64,000 nucleotides of DNA from Methylolobus aquaticus (lineage in GTDB: Bacteria; Pseudomonadota; Gammaproteobacteria; Methylococcales; Methylococcaceae): contig SEYW01000002.1 of the NCBI GenBank assembly GCA_004168015.1, positions 171,013 to 235,012 on the forward strand. The letters run 5' to 3'. Positions 17,793-27,718 of this stretch are shown here, piece after piece (the first letter of the stretch is position 1; each line of letters begins with the position of its first letter). Both the position numbers and the translations under genes were made by a program. The notes under the pieces were generated by a model, which was given only the letters and a program-made list of their open reading frames with translations, searched no databases and was not told the origin of the DNA.

Positions 17793-19096
17793 TGCCGGAC
17801 AACAACAGAGGTAAAAGCATTGTGGCCGACGAGGAAAACGAGTCGCCGTTGAGCGAAGAGCAACTGGCCGCTTTCGCAAACGACTCTGCCGATGACTCAT
17901 CCGGGATAGCGCCCCCGGCGTCGGACGAAAAGCCGGCCAAGGCCAAGGGCCGTTCCGCGGGTACCTGGATAGGCTATCTGACACTGGTCATCGTCGTACT
18001 GCTGGCGATTGGTGGATTTTTCCTCATTCAGTCGTTCCGCTCCGAGTTGGGCGGGGAACTGAACAAGGAAGATCAGCAAGTGATCGAGCTGACGCGTCAA
18101 CTGGGCAGCCTCCAGCAGCAGCTGGCGACCTTGCACAACCAGGTGGCTGGGCTCCAGACCCAACTGGCAACCGAGGACAGCAAGATCGAGCGGGTTCTGA
18201 GCGAACAGTCGTCGACGTTCGGGGAACGCCTTGAATCCGCTCGCGCCGATCTGAGCAAGTCCGTCGATCAGATCCAACGACAGCTGAGCCGAACGCGCGG
18301 CGACGTTCTGGTCGCCGACGCCGAGTACCTTTTGAGCGTTGCCAACCAGAAGTTGCATCTGGTCGGGGATGTCAAGGCGGTGCTGGCGGCGATGGAAGCG
18401 GCTGACCAGCGGCTGCATGACAGCGGCGATCCGGGCGTGTTTCCCGTCAGGGAAGCCCTCGCGGAAGAGATCAATCTGCTGAAAAACATGCCAGCCCCGG
18501 ATGTCGTGGGGTTGTCCGCGAAAATTCTCGCGCTGGAGGCCAAGATCCGGGAAATCCCTCTCCACCTGCCGCATGCGTCCACTGGCGCGGAGTCGGCGCT
18601 CAAACCCAGACCGCTCCAGGCCGAACCGCCGACCGCCGGGGCTGAAACCCCCGCCGCCGAGACTGAAGAGAGTGACGGCCGTCTCGATGCCGCCCTCGAC
18701 GCGCTGAAGGATCTGGTGACGATCCGGCGGACCGACCGGCCGATCGAGTCGGTGCTGACTCCGGAGGAGGTGGAAGGCCTCCGTCAGGTGCTGCTGCTCA
18801 AACTGGAGATGACACGCGCGGCCTTGCTGCGGGGGGACGAGGGGATGTACCAGGCCAACCTGAAGTCGGCCCGACAATTCCTGCGAGACAACTTCGACAA
18901 CCAGGCTGCGGCGACCCGCGATGCCGACGCGCAGCTCAACGAATTTCTGCAGCAGCCGATTCGGGTTCCGATGCCGGACATCAGCAAGTCGCTAAGCCTG
19001 ATTCGCAATATCGAGCGCTTGCGCCTCAAGGCCGACGAAGCGAAGAAGCCGTCGGTTCCGGAGCTGAAGCCGCAGGGCACTGGAGCTCAGCCTTGA
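17792..19096 (+). CDS. hemX: HemX family membrane protein
   Basis: 434 residues from ATG 17792, which overlaps the hemD stop (TGATG). A cytoplasmic acidic N-terminus is followed by one transmembrane helix at about 57-78 (IGYLTLVIVVLLAIGGFFLI) and a long periplasmic coiled coil (about 90-175, QLGSLQQQLATLHNQVAGL). HemX was once listed as an uroporphyrinogen-III methyltransferase but lacks that fold; it is thought to scaffold envelope or haem-related complexes. Ala/Pro/Glu-rich linker near 270-300. Operon position fits. Confidence 0.92.
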   Translation: MPDNNRGKSIVADEENESPLSEEQLAAFANDSADDSSGIAPPASDEKPAKAKGRSAGTWIGYLTLVIVVLLAIGGFFLIQSFRSELGGELNKEDQQVIELTRQLGSLQQQLATLHNQVAGLQTQLATEDSKIERVLSEQSSTFGERLESARADLSKSVDQIQRQLSRTRGDVLVADAEYLLSVANQKLHLVGDVKAVLAAMEAADQRLHDSGDPGVFPVREALAEEINLLKNMPAPDVVGLSAKILALEAKIREIPLHLPHASTGAESALKPRPLQAEPPTAGAETPAAETEESDGRLDAALDALKDLVTIRRTDRPIESVLTPEEVEGLRQVLLLKLEMTRAALLRGDEGMYQANLKSARQFLRDNFDNQAAATRDADAQLNEFLQQPIRVPMPDISKSLSLIRNIERLRLKADEAKKPSVPELKPQGTGAQP

Positions 19097-20367
19097 GGAA
19101 ACTGCTCCTGCTGCTTCTTGCGGTCGGTCTGGCTGCGGGCGGTGGTTATTACGTCTACACACAACTGGCGTCGTCGGAAGATCCGGGCTACGTGATCGTC
19201 GGCTATGGCGGGTGGGCGCTCGAAACCTCGTTGTTCGTGGTTGCGACCGCGCTCTTTTTCGCGTTCATCACCCTGTATGCCTGTATTCGGCTGGTGATCC
19301 AGACCTTGCGGCTGCCGACCATCCTCCGGCGGCGCACAGGAGAGAAGCGCACTCGCCGATCGAATCAGGCCTTGATCTCGGGATTGATCGAGACCGCGGA
19401 GGGAAATTGGGAAAAGGCGGAGCGTAATCTGATCCGGCATGCCGCCGATAGCGGTTTGCCCCTGATCAACTATCTGACGGCCGCGCGTGCGGCCCATTCC
19501 CGCGGTGCGATCGAGCAGCGCGACGAATACCTGAAACTCGCGCACGAAAATGTGCCTGAAGCCGAATTTGCCGTGGGATTGATCCGCGCGGAGCTCCAGC
19601 TCTCGAACCAGCAGTTCGAGGATGCATTGGAGAGTCTCACGGAGTTGGAAAAGATCGCGCCCAGCCATGCTGCCGTGCTGCGTCTGCAGCATCAGGTCTA
19701 TGCGCAAATGGAAGACTGGGAGGGGCTGCGCCGGCTGATTCCGAGCCTGCATTCCAGCAAGGTCATGATGGAGGCCGAGATCAAGCTGCTTGAGACGTCG
19801 ACGTTCGCGGCGCTGCTCAGAAGTACGGCGGAACGACGGCAAGCGCAGGAGCTCGAGGCCTTGTGGAAGACCATTCCGGAGCACGTCAGAGCCGGCCAGG
19901 GCATTCAGACCCTCTTCTTCGCCGCAATGATCGAAGCGGGCGCGGCGGAAGATATCGAAGGTCGTTTGCGGGCCGCGCTGACCAAGGAATGGAACGATAC
20001 GCTGCTGGCCTTGTACGGCGCCATGAAGCTGCCCGATGCAGCCGGCCAACTGGCCCGCGCCGAGGCCTGGTATGCCAAGCACCAAAAGGATCCGGTGCTG
20101 CTGAGGATACTGGGCAAGCTGGCCTTGCGGGCCGACGATCTCCCGAAGGCGCGCGGCTATCTGGAAAGCAGCCTCTCCCTGGAAGAGAGCGTGGAAGGCT
20201 TCCGCCTGATGGGCGACGTGCTGCTGAAATCGGGCGATCCGGCAGGTGCGGCGGAATTCTATCGCCGTGGGCTTTTCTATGCCTCAGACGAGGTCATCAC
20301 CCAGATCGAGCAGAATCCGACCGGCGACAGCGGCGTCGAGCCGGGCTCGCAGATATCGGGCGGCTGA
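19093..20367 (+). CDS. hemY: HemY protein
   Basis: 424 residues from a TTG start that overlaps the hemX stop (TTGA). Two N-terminal transmembrane helices (KLLLLLLAVGLAAGGGYYV and LFVVATALFFAFITLYACI) are followed by a tetratricopeptide-like helical repeat domain (GLIETAEGNWEKAERNLIRHA, DPVLLRILGKLALRADDLPKARGYLE, abbreviated). This is the proteobacterial HemY, not the Bacillus protoporphyrinogen oxidase of the same name. It may act with HemX as a membrane scaffold for haem synthesis. Confidence 0.93.
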   Translation: MRKLLLLLLAVGLAAGGGYYVYTQLASSEDPGYVIVGYGGWALETSLFVVATALFFAFITLYACIRLVIQTLRLPTILRRRTGEKRTRRSNQALISGLIETAEGNWEKAERNLIRHAADSGLPLINYLTAARAAHSRGAIEQRDEYLKLAHENVPEAEFAVGLIRAELQLSNQQFEDALESLTELEKIAPSHAAVLRLQHQVYAQMEDWEGLRRLIPSLHSSKVMMEAEIKLLETSTFAALLRSTAERRQAQELEALWKTIPEHVRAGQGIQTLFFAAMIEAGAAEDIEGRLRAALTKEWNDTLLALYGAMKLPDAAGQLARAEAWYAKHQKDPVLLRILGKLALRADDLPKARGYLESSLSLEESVEGFRLMGDVLLKSGDPAGAAEFYRRGLFYASDEVITQIEQNPTGDSGVEPGSQISGG

Positions 20368-20442
20368 GCCGACGGCGCGGGGCCAGAAGGGCGCACTCAG
20401 CGCAGCGCCGGGGGTTGATCTGACCCTCGATATCCGTATCCG

Positions 20443-21858
20443 ATGCCTGTTCGCTCCCCGATCGTAGTCCTGTCCCGCCGACCTTGGGGCAGTCTCCTGA
20501 TGGTTGCGGCTCTGCTGGCGATCAGCCTGACTGGATGGTACGCCTTCAGCGTTGCTCGTTTGCTGTTGGCCTATCAGGCCAAGATCCTGTGCTCGGGCGT
20601 GTTCGTGTCGCATCGGGCCGCCCGTGATGTCATTGCCACCGATCTCACGCTGGACCACCATCGCTGGCTGGCCGGATTTCCCATGGGCCTGGATCCGGCG
20701 TGCGCTCGGGCGCATGCCGGCTGGGAATGGCTGCTTCAGGGTGTCGCCTCCTATCGCCCGGGTTCCGGCTGCACCCTCGTCGATGCAGCGGCCGATCCGC
20801 GGCCGCAGGCACCCGCCAGTCCGATTCGGGGTTCGTTGCCTCCGTCGGTCCCGGACGATGGCGCTTTGTCCGAGGATTCGCGCGGTACCCTGTCAACGGC
20901 GCTGCTGACCTCTGCCTTCGACGAGCCGTCCGATGGCCCGCCGCAGCGGACCCGGGCGATCGTCGTGATTCATCGTGGTCGGATCGTGGCCGAGCGGTAC
21001 GCGGCCGGTTTCGGCCCGGACACACCTCTGGCTGGATGGTCGATGGCCAAGACGGCCTTGAACGCCCTGCTCGGCGTTCTGGTGCGGCAGCGCGTCTTGT
21101 CCGTTAATGACAGGGCGCCAGTCCCCGAGTGGGCCGAGCCCGGCGATCCGCGTGGCCGGATCACGATCGGTCAGCTGCTTCGGATGACCAGCGGACTCCG
21201 GTTTCGCGAAACGTACACCAGCCCGCTCGAAGACGTCATGCAGATGCTGTTCGGGCGCGCCGACGGCGCGGCCTTTGCCGCATCGCAGCCACTGGAGGCG
21301 ACGCCGGGCAGTCGCTGGCAGTATGCCAGCGGAACCACCAACATCCTGTCGCGCGTCCTGAGAACCCGGCTTGGGGACGCGGCCTACCGGGACGCGCCCC
21401 GACGTCTGCTGTTCGACGCCGTCGGCATGCGGACGGCGACGCTGGAGCCCGATGCGGCCGGAAACTTCGTAGCCTCCTCGTTCATGTATGCCAGCGCTCG
21501 AGACTGGGCCCGGCTCGGACTGCTGTTCCTCAATGACGGCGTGTGGCAGGGCCGGCGTCTGTTGCCCGAAGGTTGGGTCGCATACAGCCGGACGCCGACA
21601 CCGCAATCGCCCGACGGTGAGTTCGGGGCGCACCTGTGGCTGCGCGTTCCGCGGTACTATCAGGATCCAGAGGGTCCGGCTGCGCTGCCGGACGCTACCT
21701 TCCACGCGATTGGCCATGAGGGGCAATTCGTGTCGGTTGTCCCGTCGCATGAACTGGTGGTCGTGCGGCTCGGCTTGACGCGCCACGCTCATGGCTGGCG
21801 CCACGATCGTTTCCTCGCACGCGTGATTGCCGCAGTTGAGCAGCGGGAACGACAGTGA
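20443..21858 (+). CDS. Membrane-anchored serine hydrolase, class C beta-lactamase family
   Basis: 471 residues. An N-terminal transmembrane anchor (SLLMVAALLAISLTGWYAF, about 17-35) places the enzyme in the periplasm. The beta-lactamase/EstB-type fold carries SMAK with nucleophile Ser200 and Lys203, YASGTTN as the Tyr motif, and HEGQ near the C-terminus replacing KTG. Typical family blocks: GLRFRETYTSP, DAVGMRTATLEPD, GHEGQFVSVVPSHELVVVRLG. Substrate unknown; such proteins are usually esterases or D-amino peptidases, and it should not be read as an antibiotic-resistance gene. It follows hemY by 75 bp. Confidence 0.88.
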   Translation: MPVRSPIVVLSRRPWGSLLMVAALLAISLTGWYAFSVARLLLAYQAKILCSGVFVSHRAARDVIATDLTLDHHRWLAGFPMGLDPACARAHAGWEWLLQGVASYRPGSGCTLVDAAADPRPQAPASPIRGSLPPSVPDDGALSEDSRGTLSTALLTSAFDEPSDGPPQRTRAIVVIHRGRIVAERYAAGFGPDTPLAGWSMAKTALNALLGVLVRQRVLSVNDRAPVPEWAEPGDPRGRITIGQLLRMTSGLRFRETYTSPLEDVMQMLFGRADGAAFAASQPLEATPGSRWQYASGTTNILSRVLRTRLGDAAYRDAPRRLLFDAVGMRTATLEPDAAGNFVASSFMYASARDWARLGLLFLNDGVWQGRRLLPEGWVAYSRTPTPQSPDGEFGAHLWLRVPRYYQDPEGPAALPDATFHAIGHEGQFVSVVPSHELVVVRLGLTRHAHGWRHDRFLARVIAAVEQRERQ

Positions 21859-21994
21859 CGACCCGTGGCGGAGCACGTCGGCCGTGTTCCCGGGCGGACC
21901 TTTCCCCCGGCTGCGGGAAGGGTGGATTTCGTTGCGGCTGAGAGCAGCCGGTGTTGTACGCTCCGGAAACGGAGGCCCGCATGGAGTCGAGACG

Positions 21995-22504
21995 ATGAGA
22001 ACGAAGCCGCCCGTGAACGTCGTGCCGGTCATCGTGCTGGCACTCCTGTCCTGCGGCGCCGACGCCGCTCCTTCGTTGTGCTCGGTATCCGAGCAGGTCG
22101 TGTTTTCGTGTCCCCTGGCACGGAAGCTTGTCTCGCTCTGCGCGAGCCGGGGCCCGGCGCAGGCGCTGATGTCCCTGACTTATCGGATCGGGCGCGCCGG
22201 CCGACCGCCGGAGCTGGTTTATCCCGAGCGCCCCGCCGCGCCGGCGGCCTACTTCCAGGGTGGTTCCCTGATGTATTCCGGGGGTGGCGGAGCATTCATC
22301 CGCTTCGAACGCGGGGGGTATACCTATACGATTTTTACGGCGATCGGGCGGGGTTGGGGCCAGAAGGAAGGCGTCGTGGTGGACGCTCCGGCCTCGCGCC
22401 GCACCTATCTGCCGTGCCGCCAGCCTGCCGAGTCGCTGCTCGGCGACGACTGGTTTCATCAAGCCGGCATTCCCCCCGCGTCATCCGAATTCGAGCTTCC
22501 TTGA
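21995..22504 (+). CDS. Small exported protein of unknown function
   Basis: 169 residues from ATG 21995, with GGAG 8 bp upstream. Signal peptide (VVPVIVLALLSCGADA, cleavage about residue 24). Cys residues in LCSVSEQVVFSCPL, VSLCASRG and YLPCRQP suggest disulfides. The sequence LMYSGGGGAFIRFERGGYTYTIFTAIGRGWGQKEGVVV (abbreviated) is predicted beta-rich. Similar short exported proteins occur in many Gammaproteobacteria, but I know no function. Confidence 0.75.
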   Translation: MRTKPPVNVVPVIVLALLSCGADAAPSLCSVSEQVVFSCPLARKLVSLCASRGPAQALMSLTYRIGRAGRPPELVYPERPAAPAAYFQGGSLMYSGGGGAFIRFERGGYTYTIFTAIGRGWGQKEGVVVDAPASRRTYLPCRQPAESLLGDDWFHQAGIPPASSEFELP

Positions 22505-22632
22505 TCCGGGATGCGGACGCCCCGGCTCAATGTTCCTTTTCTCGCTCGGATGGCCACGGGCGGACGGCGCCGAGCGGCCATAGGGCCGTGCCGCCTCGTC
22601 TCCCACGAGCGCTCCTTACTATAGTTCTGCGT

Positions 22633-22663
22633 GAGGGCCCAGGCCCTCGCCCAAGACCTTGGG
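22633..22663. repeat. Two adjacent near-perfect palindromes
   Basis: GAGGGCC-CA-GGCCCTC (22633-22648) is followed directly by CCCAAG-AC-CTTGGG (22650-22663). Both stems are perfect (7 bp and 6 bp) with 2-base centres, better suited to protein binding as DNA palindromes than to an RNA terminator. They lie in the 244-bp gap between the exported protein and the sensor kinase gene. Confidence 0.5.
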
Positions 22664-22748
22664 TCTAGCGAGCGGGATCACCCGGTAATCGTTGCGGCCC
22701 AGTTCCGCCGGCCAGCGGCCGGCGACCGACTAACCAGGTGCTCGCGCC

Positions 22749-25448
22749 ATGTTCAGCCATCCCTCCATCAATGCTGCGCATCCACCCTTGTCCCACTACG
22801 CCGGCGTGTGTTCACGAGCGGGCTTTCGCTATGCGCTGTTGGCCGTGACCGGAGGTCTGTGCGGCCTCGCGCTGAACTTCATGGTGCCCGTCTTCAATGA
22901 CCCGATGACCGTGGCGCCTGGGCCCGCGCAGAGACTGGCCCACTGGCTGGCGCTGTCGGTCTTGCCGTTCTGGGGTTTGAGCCTCGGTTTCCTCGGCTGG
23001 GCCAACGACAGCAAGCGGCGCCTGCTGGAGGGTCATCAACTCCGAATCAAGCAGTTGGAGGGGAGAGTCGATGCTCTGCGTCGACAGCGCGATCTCGACC
23101 GCGACGTCTATCGCGAACTCGATACCGTGATCGGAGAAGGCAAGCGGGAATGGGAACGAACCTTCGATACGATCGCCGAGCTCATCGTCGTCATCGACGG
23201 GTCAGGCCGGATACTGCGTGCCAATCAGTCCTTTGTGCGGCAACTCGGCGCCACGTTCCAGGAGGTGATAGGTCAGGATTTCTCGCAGCTGCTCGGCCGC
23301 GGGGCGGATGGACCGTTCTCGGCTCTGTCTCCCGGCGAGGTCGACATACCGTTGCTGCATGGCATTTTCGAGGTGTCGATCGAGGTCATCCCCAGCAGTC
23401 AAGGTGAGGCGCGGACCGTGTACCTGTTCCGCGACGTCACCGAACGCAAACGGGCGGAGAACGCGCTGGAATACCAGACACACTTCTGCGAAGCGCTGGA
23501 ACGATACAGCCCGGCAGCCATTGCCGTGACCGATCCGCTGGGCCGGATCAATTCGCTCAACCCGGCCTTCGAGGGGATTTTCGGCTACGTTCCGACCGAG
23601 ACGCTTGGGCAGGCGCTCGACGCCGTGATTCGTCCGCCGGCGGACGGAGCAGAAGATGCCGCGAGGCTTGCGCAAGCGATACGCGACCAGAAGACCGTCC
23701 GCAGTGTGACGCAGCGCGCACGCAAGGACGGGTCCGTCGTGGATGTCGAGATCTCGTCGACGCCAGTCTATGTCGCTGACCAGTGGGTCGGTTCGCTGAC
23801 CATCTTTCACGATGTCAGCGATCACATCCGTGCGGCTCAGCAGGCAGAGGAGGCGAATCGCGCGAAGAGCGAGTTCCTCGCCAACATGAGCCACGAGATC
23901 CGTACGCCGATGAACGGGATCATCGGCATGCTGGAACTGGCGCTCGACACGGCGCTGTCGGTCGAGCAGCGGGACTATCTGTCGACCTCCCTGCAGAGCG
24001 CCGAAGCCCTGCTGACCCTGCTGAACGATATCCTCGACTTCTCGAAGATCGAGGCGAAGTGCCTGCGTCTGGAGCATATTCCCTTCGAGCCCCGGGCCAT
24101 CGTCGAAGACGTTGCCTACACGTTGGCGAATCATGCCCAGGCGAAAGGACTCGAAATGATTTGCCATGTGCAGCCGGAGCTTGGGCACAGCCTGATCGGG
24201 GATCCGGCGCGACTGCGGCAGGTCTTGATCAACCTGCTCGGCAACGCGATTAAATTCACGAAAGTCGGTGAGGTCATGGTGTCCGTGCAACTCCTTGAGC
24301 AGACGCCTTCCTCGCAGACACTGGGCTTCTCGGTGGTCGATACCGGCATCGGGATTCCGCACGACCGCCAGTCCGAGGTGTTCGAGCGCTTCACTCAGGC
24401 CAATGGTTCGACGACGCGCCTCTACGGGGGCACAGGCCTGGGTCTGACCATCAGCAAGCAGTTGGTCGAGGCGATGGGCGGCCGGATCGAACTCGAAAGC
24501 GAGCCGGGCCGCGGCAGCCGGTTCTCCTTTACGCTGACCTTTGCCAAGGACACGGCGCAACGCCCACTTCCCGAACCCTTGGCTTCGGGTGCCAGCTCGC
24601 TGCAGGGCCTGCGTGTCCTGGGGGTGGACGACAATGCAACCAACCGCGTGATCCTGGCCCGAATGCTCGAAGGCTTCGGTTGCCGTGTCGAAACGGTCGA
24701 CAGTGGCGGCCGGGCTCTGGAAATCCTGCGTCAGGCCTGTCGCACGGGGCAGCCCTTCGATCTGGTGCTGCTCGACATGCAGATGCCGGAGATGGATGGT
24801 GAACAGACGCTCGTCAAGATCAGTGATGATCCTGAACTGGCTGCGACTCGGGTCATCGTCCTGACCTCGATGGGTCAGCGTGGTGACGCGGATCGGTTGC
24901 GGGCGAGAGGCTGCGAGGCCTACCTGCTCAAGCCGGTCAAGCTCCAGACCTTGCGGAGCACGCTGGAGGCGACGCTCGGACGGTCCGCTGTCAGAGAAAC
25001 GTGGCGGTCTCCGGCTCCGGATCTGCCTGCGCCGGGCAGGCGGGGGGTGAATCTGCTGCTGGTCGAGGACAATCCGGTCAACCAGAAGCTGGCCCTGATT
25101 CTGCTGGGCAAGGCGGGGTACGCCGTCGATCTGGCCGAAAACGGCCTGCGCGCCATCGAGCAGATCGGCAAGCGCCGTTACGATGCTGTTCTGATGGATG
25201 TACAGATGCCCGAGATGGACGGGTTCGAAGCCACGCGCCGGATTCGCGAACAGGAAACGCCGGGGTCGCATCTCCCGATCATCGCCATGACGGCAAATGC
25301 CATGAAGGGTGACGAGGAACTGTGCCGGGAAGCCGGGATGGACGATTATGTCTCGAAGCCCTTTCTGCTGCCGAAACTCATGCAGGTACTGGATCGATGG
25401 GTTGCGAGTCCGCCAGTGTCCCAGCGGTCCCTGCCGACCGTTGCCTGA
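22749..25448 (+). CDS. Hybrid sensor histidine kinase, PAS-PAS-HisKA-HATPase-REC-REC
   Basis: 899 residues. Two N-terminal transmembrane helices (about 28-55 and 65-85) are followed by a coiled coil, PAS 1 (about 130-235) and PAS 2 (about 245-360). The HisKA domain has phospho-accepting His382 in [12 protein letters not shown]. The HATPase has N box [10 protein letters not shown]1 DTGIGIP and G2 GTGLGLTI. Two receiver domains have Asp676 ([11 protein letters not shown]) and Asp817 ([11 protein letters not shown]), each with the conserved Lys (LLKPVK, VSKPF). A complete phosphorelay module lacking only an HPt domain. The signal is unknown. Confidence 0.95.
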   Translation: MFSHPSINAAHPPLSHYAGVCSRAGFRYALLAVTGGLCGLALNFMVPVFNDPMTVAPGPAQRLAHWLALSVLPFWGLSLGFLGWANDSKRRLLEGHQLRIKQLEGRVDALRRQRDLDRDVYRELDTVIGEGKREWERTFDTIAELIVVIDGSGRILRANQSFVRQLGATFQEVIGQDFSQLLGRGADGPFSALSPGEVDIPLLHGIFEVSIEVIPSSQGEARTVYLFRDVTERKRAENALEYQTHFCEALERYSPAAIAVTDPLGRINSLNPAFEGIFGYVPTETLGQALDAVIRPPADGAEDAARLAQAIRDQKTVRSVTQRARKDGSVVDVEISSTPVYVADQWVGSLTIFHDVSDHIRAAQQAEEANRAKSEFLANMSHEIRTPMNGIIGMLELALDTALSVEQRDYLSTSLQSAEALLTLLNDILDFSKIEAKCLRLEHIPFEPRAIVEDVAYTLANHAQAKGLEMICHVQPELGHSLIGDPARLRQVLINLLGNAIKFTKVGEVMVSVQLLEQTPSSQTLGFSVVDTGIGIPHDRQSEVFERFTQANGSTTRLYGGTGLGLTISKQLVEAMGGRIELESEPGRGSRFSFTLTFAKDTAQRPLPEPLASGASSLQGLRVLGVDDNATNRVILARMLEGFGCRVETVDSGGRALEILRQACRTGQPFDLVLLDMQMPEMDGEQTLVKISDDPELAATRVIVLTSMGQRGDADRLRARGCEAYLLKPVKLQTLRSTLEATLGRSAVRETWRSPAPDLPAPGRRGVNLLLVEDNPVNQKLALILLGKAGYAVDLAENGLRAIEQIGKRRYDAVLMDVQMPEMDGFEATRRIREQETPGSHLPIIAMTANAMKGDEELCREAGMDDYVSKPFLLPKLMQVLDRWVASPPVSQRSLPTVA

Positions 25449-25472
25449 CGGCCGGGGGATGGGACCTGGGCG

Positions 25473-26099
25473 TCATTGTTCCGAATGCGGCCTGGAATCT
25501 CCGAGGTATGCCTGCATTGGCAGAAACTCCGCGGCTCCGGGCTCTGGGGAGTCCGGCGGCGGCTCCGATCCGGCCGAGAAGCTCGGGCACGCGTATAACG
25601 CAATGTCCTGCCGGCTTTCCGGGTAACGACTGCAGGCCAGCGCCTTCCAGAACGCGCTGTTGTAGATGCGGCAGCGTGAGTCGCCCGCCGGACTCCAGTC
25701 GAGATAAATGCACCGACGGTGCAAACAGCAATTGCCGCAGTGGGTGCATTGGCCAACCACCGTATCCGATGTCGATGTTGCATTGGCGTCGTAGAGCAGG
25801 TAGCGGGAAAACGCGCGCGACTTGACCTGTCCCCGCAAGTGACCGGCCGCCTTCGCCATGGTTGCGCCGTAGCGACGCAGATAAGAGCCATCGCGGGCGA
25901 TGACACTCGCGGCGATCGGGGCCAGAGGCAGCATCAGGCCCATCATCGATGCGAGCAGCCAGTCGAGTATCGCCGCCGTGCGGGTTGTTCCGGCGTCCAG
26001 GGTTGGCTGCGGGACGACCCGTTCAGCCGCCGCGCCGCTTCGATGGCTCACCGTCTCTGTCCCTTGGGCAAGGTGATTTGCAGCCCCCTCATTTGCCAT
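25473..26099 (-). CDS. YkgJ-like cysteine-cluster protein
   Basis: 208 residues. The central part has [16 protein letters not shown] followed by RCRIY and ALACSRYP, the YkgJ/Fliw-like zinc or iron-sulfur binding pattern. A preceding hydrophobic segment ([20 protein letters not shown]) may anchor it in the membrane. The start codon overlaps the end of the upstream kinase gene by 11 bp, so the two are co-transcribed and probably coupled. It may be a metal- or redox-responsive partner of that kinase; this is inference. Confidence 0.75.
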   Translation of the reverse strand: MANEGAANHLAQGTETVSHRSGAAAERVVPQPTLDAGTTRTAAILDWLLASMMGLMLPLAPIAASVIARDGSYLRRYGATMAKAAGHLRGQVKSRAFSRYLLYDANATSTSDTVVGQCTHCGNCCLHRRCIYLDWSPAGDSRCRIYNSAFWKALACSRYPESRQDIALYACPSFSAGSEPPPDSPEPGAAEFLPMQAYLGDSRPHSEQ

Positions 26100-27615
26100 T
26101 GCCCGTTTTACCGGAGCGTTGTGGAGAGCGGCCCAAGGCGTTGCGCAGGTGCTGCAGGGCCGAGTCGAAGTCCATATTTTCCATCGCCGCGTTGAATGCG
26201 GTTGCCGCGTCGGCGAGGATCAGATTCAACGCCGCCGTCGTGTGCGACCAGATCACGACCGCCTCGAAGTTCCCGGCTGCGAGCAGTCCTTCCAGACGAT
26301 GGGCGATTTCCTGCGCCGCAGCGGAGTCGACCGGGCCCACAGCGGCCCGCCTTGTGGCATCTCCGTTCTCCGTCAGGTGCGCCGGCTCCGGCTCGGCCCG
26401 GGACGGATCGCCCACCCTCAGCGAGACACTGACCCAGAACCGGCTACCTGCGCCGGGTGTGCTGTCGACGCCGATCTGACCTCCCATCAGGCGCACGAGA
26501 CGCTGGCAGATGGCCAAGCCCAGGCCGGCGCCTTCGTAACGTCGCGTGCTGGAATTGTCGCCCTGCTCGAAGAGTCCGAAGATCGCGGATTGCAACTCGG
26601 GTTCGATGCCGATGCCCTGGTCCTCCACCTCGAAGCGGACCGTCACGGTTTCCTTTATCGCCCGGACAAGGCCAGCGCGAAGCGTGACGCGGCCCGTCGA
26701 TGAGAACTTGATCGCATTGCCGACCAGATTGCGCAGGACATGACCCAGGCGCACGGCGTCTCCGACCAGTATTGTGGGCAAGTCCGGATCGATCTCCAGG
26801 GACAGTTCCAGTCCCTTGGCTTCGGCGCGCCCGCCCCACAACGCTGCGACCGCCTGGAACATCGTCCGCAAGACGAAATGTTCGGACTGAATGTGGACCT
26901 TGCCCGCTTCCAGGCGGGCAACATCTATGATGCTATTGACGATGCCCATCAGCTGCAGTCCCGCTTGCTCGATCTTCTCGACGCGCTCGCGCAAACGGGG
27001 TTCCCCAAGCTGCCCTTTCAGCAGTCCGGCGAAGCCCAGGATACCGTTCATCGGTGTCCGCAGCTCGTGGCTCACATTCGCCAGGAACAGGCTCTTGGCG
27101 CGGTGTGCCGCCTCCGCCTGGATCATGGCATCGCGGAGGCCATGCGTGCGTTCCTCCACCCGTTCCTCCAGTTCGGCATTGAGCTGCTCCAACTCGTCGT
27201 TGAGCCGGAGAAGCAGTCGCTCCCGTTCCCGCAGTGTCAGGTGCACGCCCACCCGGGCGCGCACCACGTCCCGGTTGACCGGTTTGTGGATGAAATCCAC
27301 GCCCCCCGCGGCGAGGGCCCGGGTCTCGCTGTCGGCGTCGTTACGCGCCGTGACGAAGATGACGGGAACCCCTGCCGTACGCGCGTCCCGCTTCAGCGCC
27401 TCGCAGACCGAATACCCGTCCATGCCGGGCATCATGACGTCCAGCAGGATCAGATCGGGGGTGTGCTGAGCCAGCAGCTCCAGCGCCTCGGGGCCGGAGA
27501 AGGCGCATTGAATGTCGTAGTCGGGAGCGAGAAACTCGCCGATGACCTCGACGTTTTCGGGCAGGTCGTCGACGACCAACAACTGGGGGCGATGCGACAC
27601 GGGGGCACTCGTCAT
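26089..27615 (-). CDS. REC-HisKA-HATPase hybrid kinase
   Basis: 508 residues from ATG 27615, the start that gives a normal N-terminal receiver domain ([18 protein letters not shown]; phospho-Asp59 in [11 protein letters not shown]; Lys in HKPV). A coiled coil (about 125-172) and HisKA follow, with His183 in [12 protein letters not shown], then the HATPase (N box [24 protein letters not shown]). The last ~75 residues form a helical domain that might be HPt-like but has no clear phospho-His. No transmembrane helix: a cytosolic kinase taking input through its receiver, probably from the giant PAS kinase encoded immediately upstream. Confidence 0.93.
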   Translation of the reverse strand: MTSAPVSHRPQLLVVDDLPENVEVIGEFLAPDYDIQCAFSGPEALELLAQHTPDLILLDVMMPGMDGYSVCEALKRDARTAGVPVIFVTARNDADSETRALAAGGVDFIHKPVNRDVVRARVGVHLTLRERERLLLRLNDELEQLNAELEERVEERTHGLRDAMIQAEAAHRAKSLFLANVSHELRTPMNGILGFAGLLKGQLGEPRLRERVEKIEQAGLQLMGIVNSIIDVARLEAGKVHIQSEHFVLRTMFQAVAALWGGRAEAKGLELSLEIDPDLPTILVGDAVRLGHVLRNLVGNAIKFSSTGRVTLRAGLVRAIKETVTVRFEVEDQGIGIEPELQSAIFGLFEQGDNSSTRRYEGAGLGLAICQRLVRLMGGQIGVDSTPGAGSRFWVSVSLRVGDPSRAEPEPAHLTENGDATRRAAVGPVDSAAAQEIAHRLEGLLAAGNFEAVVIWSHTTAALNLILADAATAFNAAMENMDFDSALQHLRNALGRSPQRSGKTGNGK

Positions 27616-27718
27616 GGAGGGTCTTGGCTGTTCAACCACGGCACGTCGGGCTTCATCCGGTGCCGACGCGCCTTTTCCGGCGGCGCAGAACACGGTGCGG
27701 GAAGTCGATTCGTGCGAT

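Noticed and set aside
20443-21858. Antibiotic beta-lactamase
   Set aside because: It keeps the SxxK serine fold but has HEGQ in place of KTG and a long membrane-anchored N-terminus, so an esterase or peptidase role is more likely.
23202-25271. Very long antisense frame opposite the sensor kinase (and similar ones opposite eutB, recC and mtoX)
   Set aside because: High-GC mirror frames of strong genes; they have no domain motifs and are rich in Arg, Gln and His.
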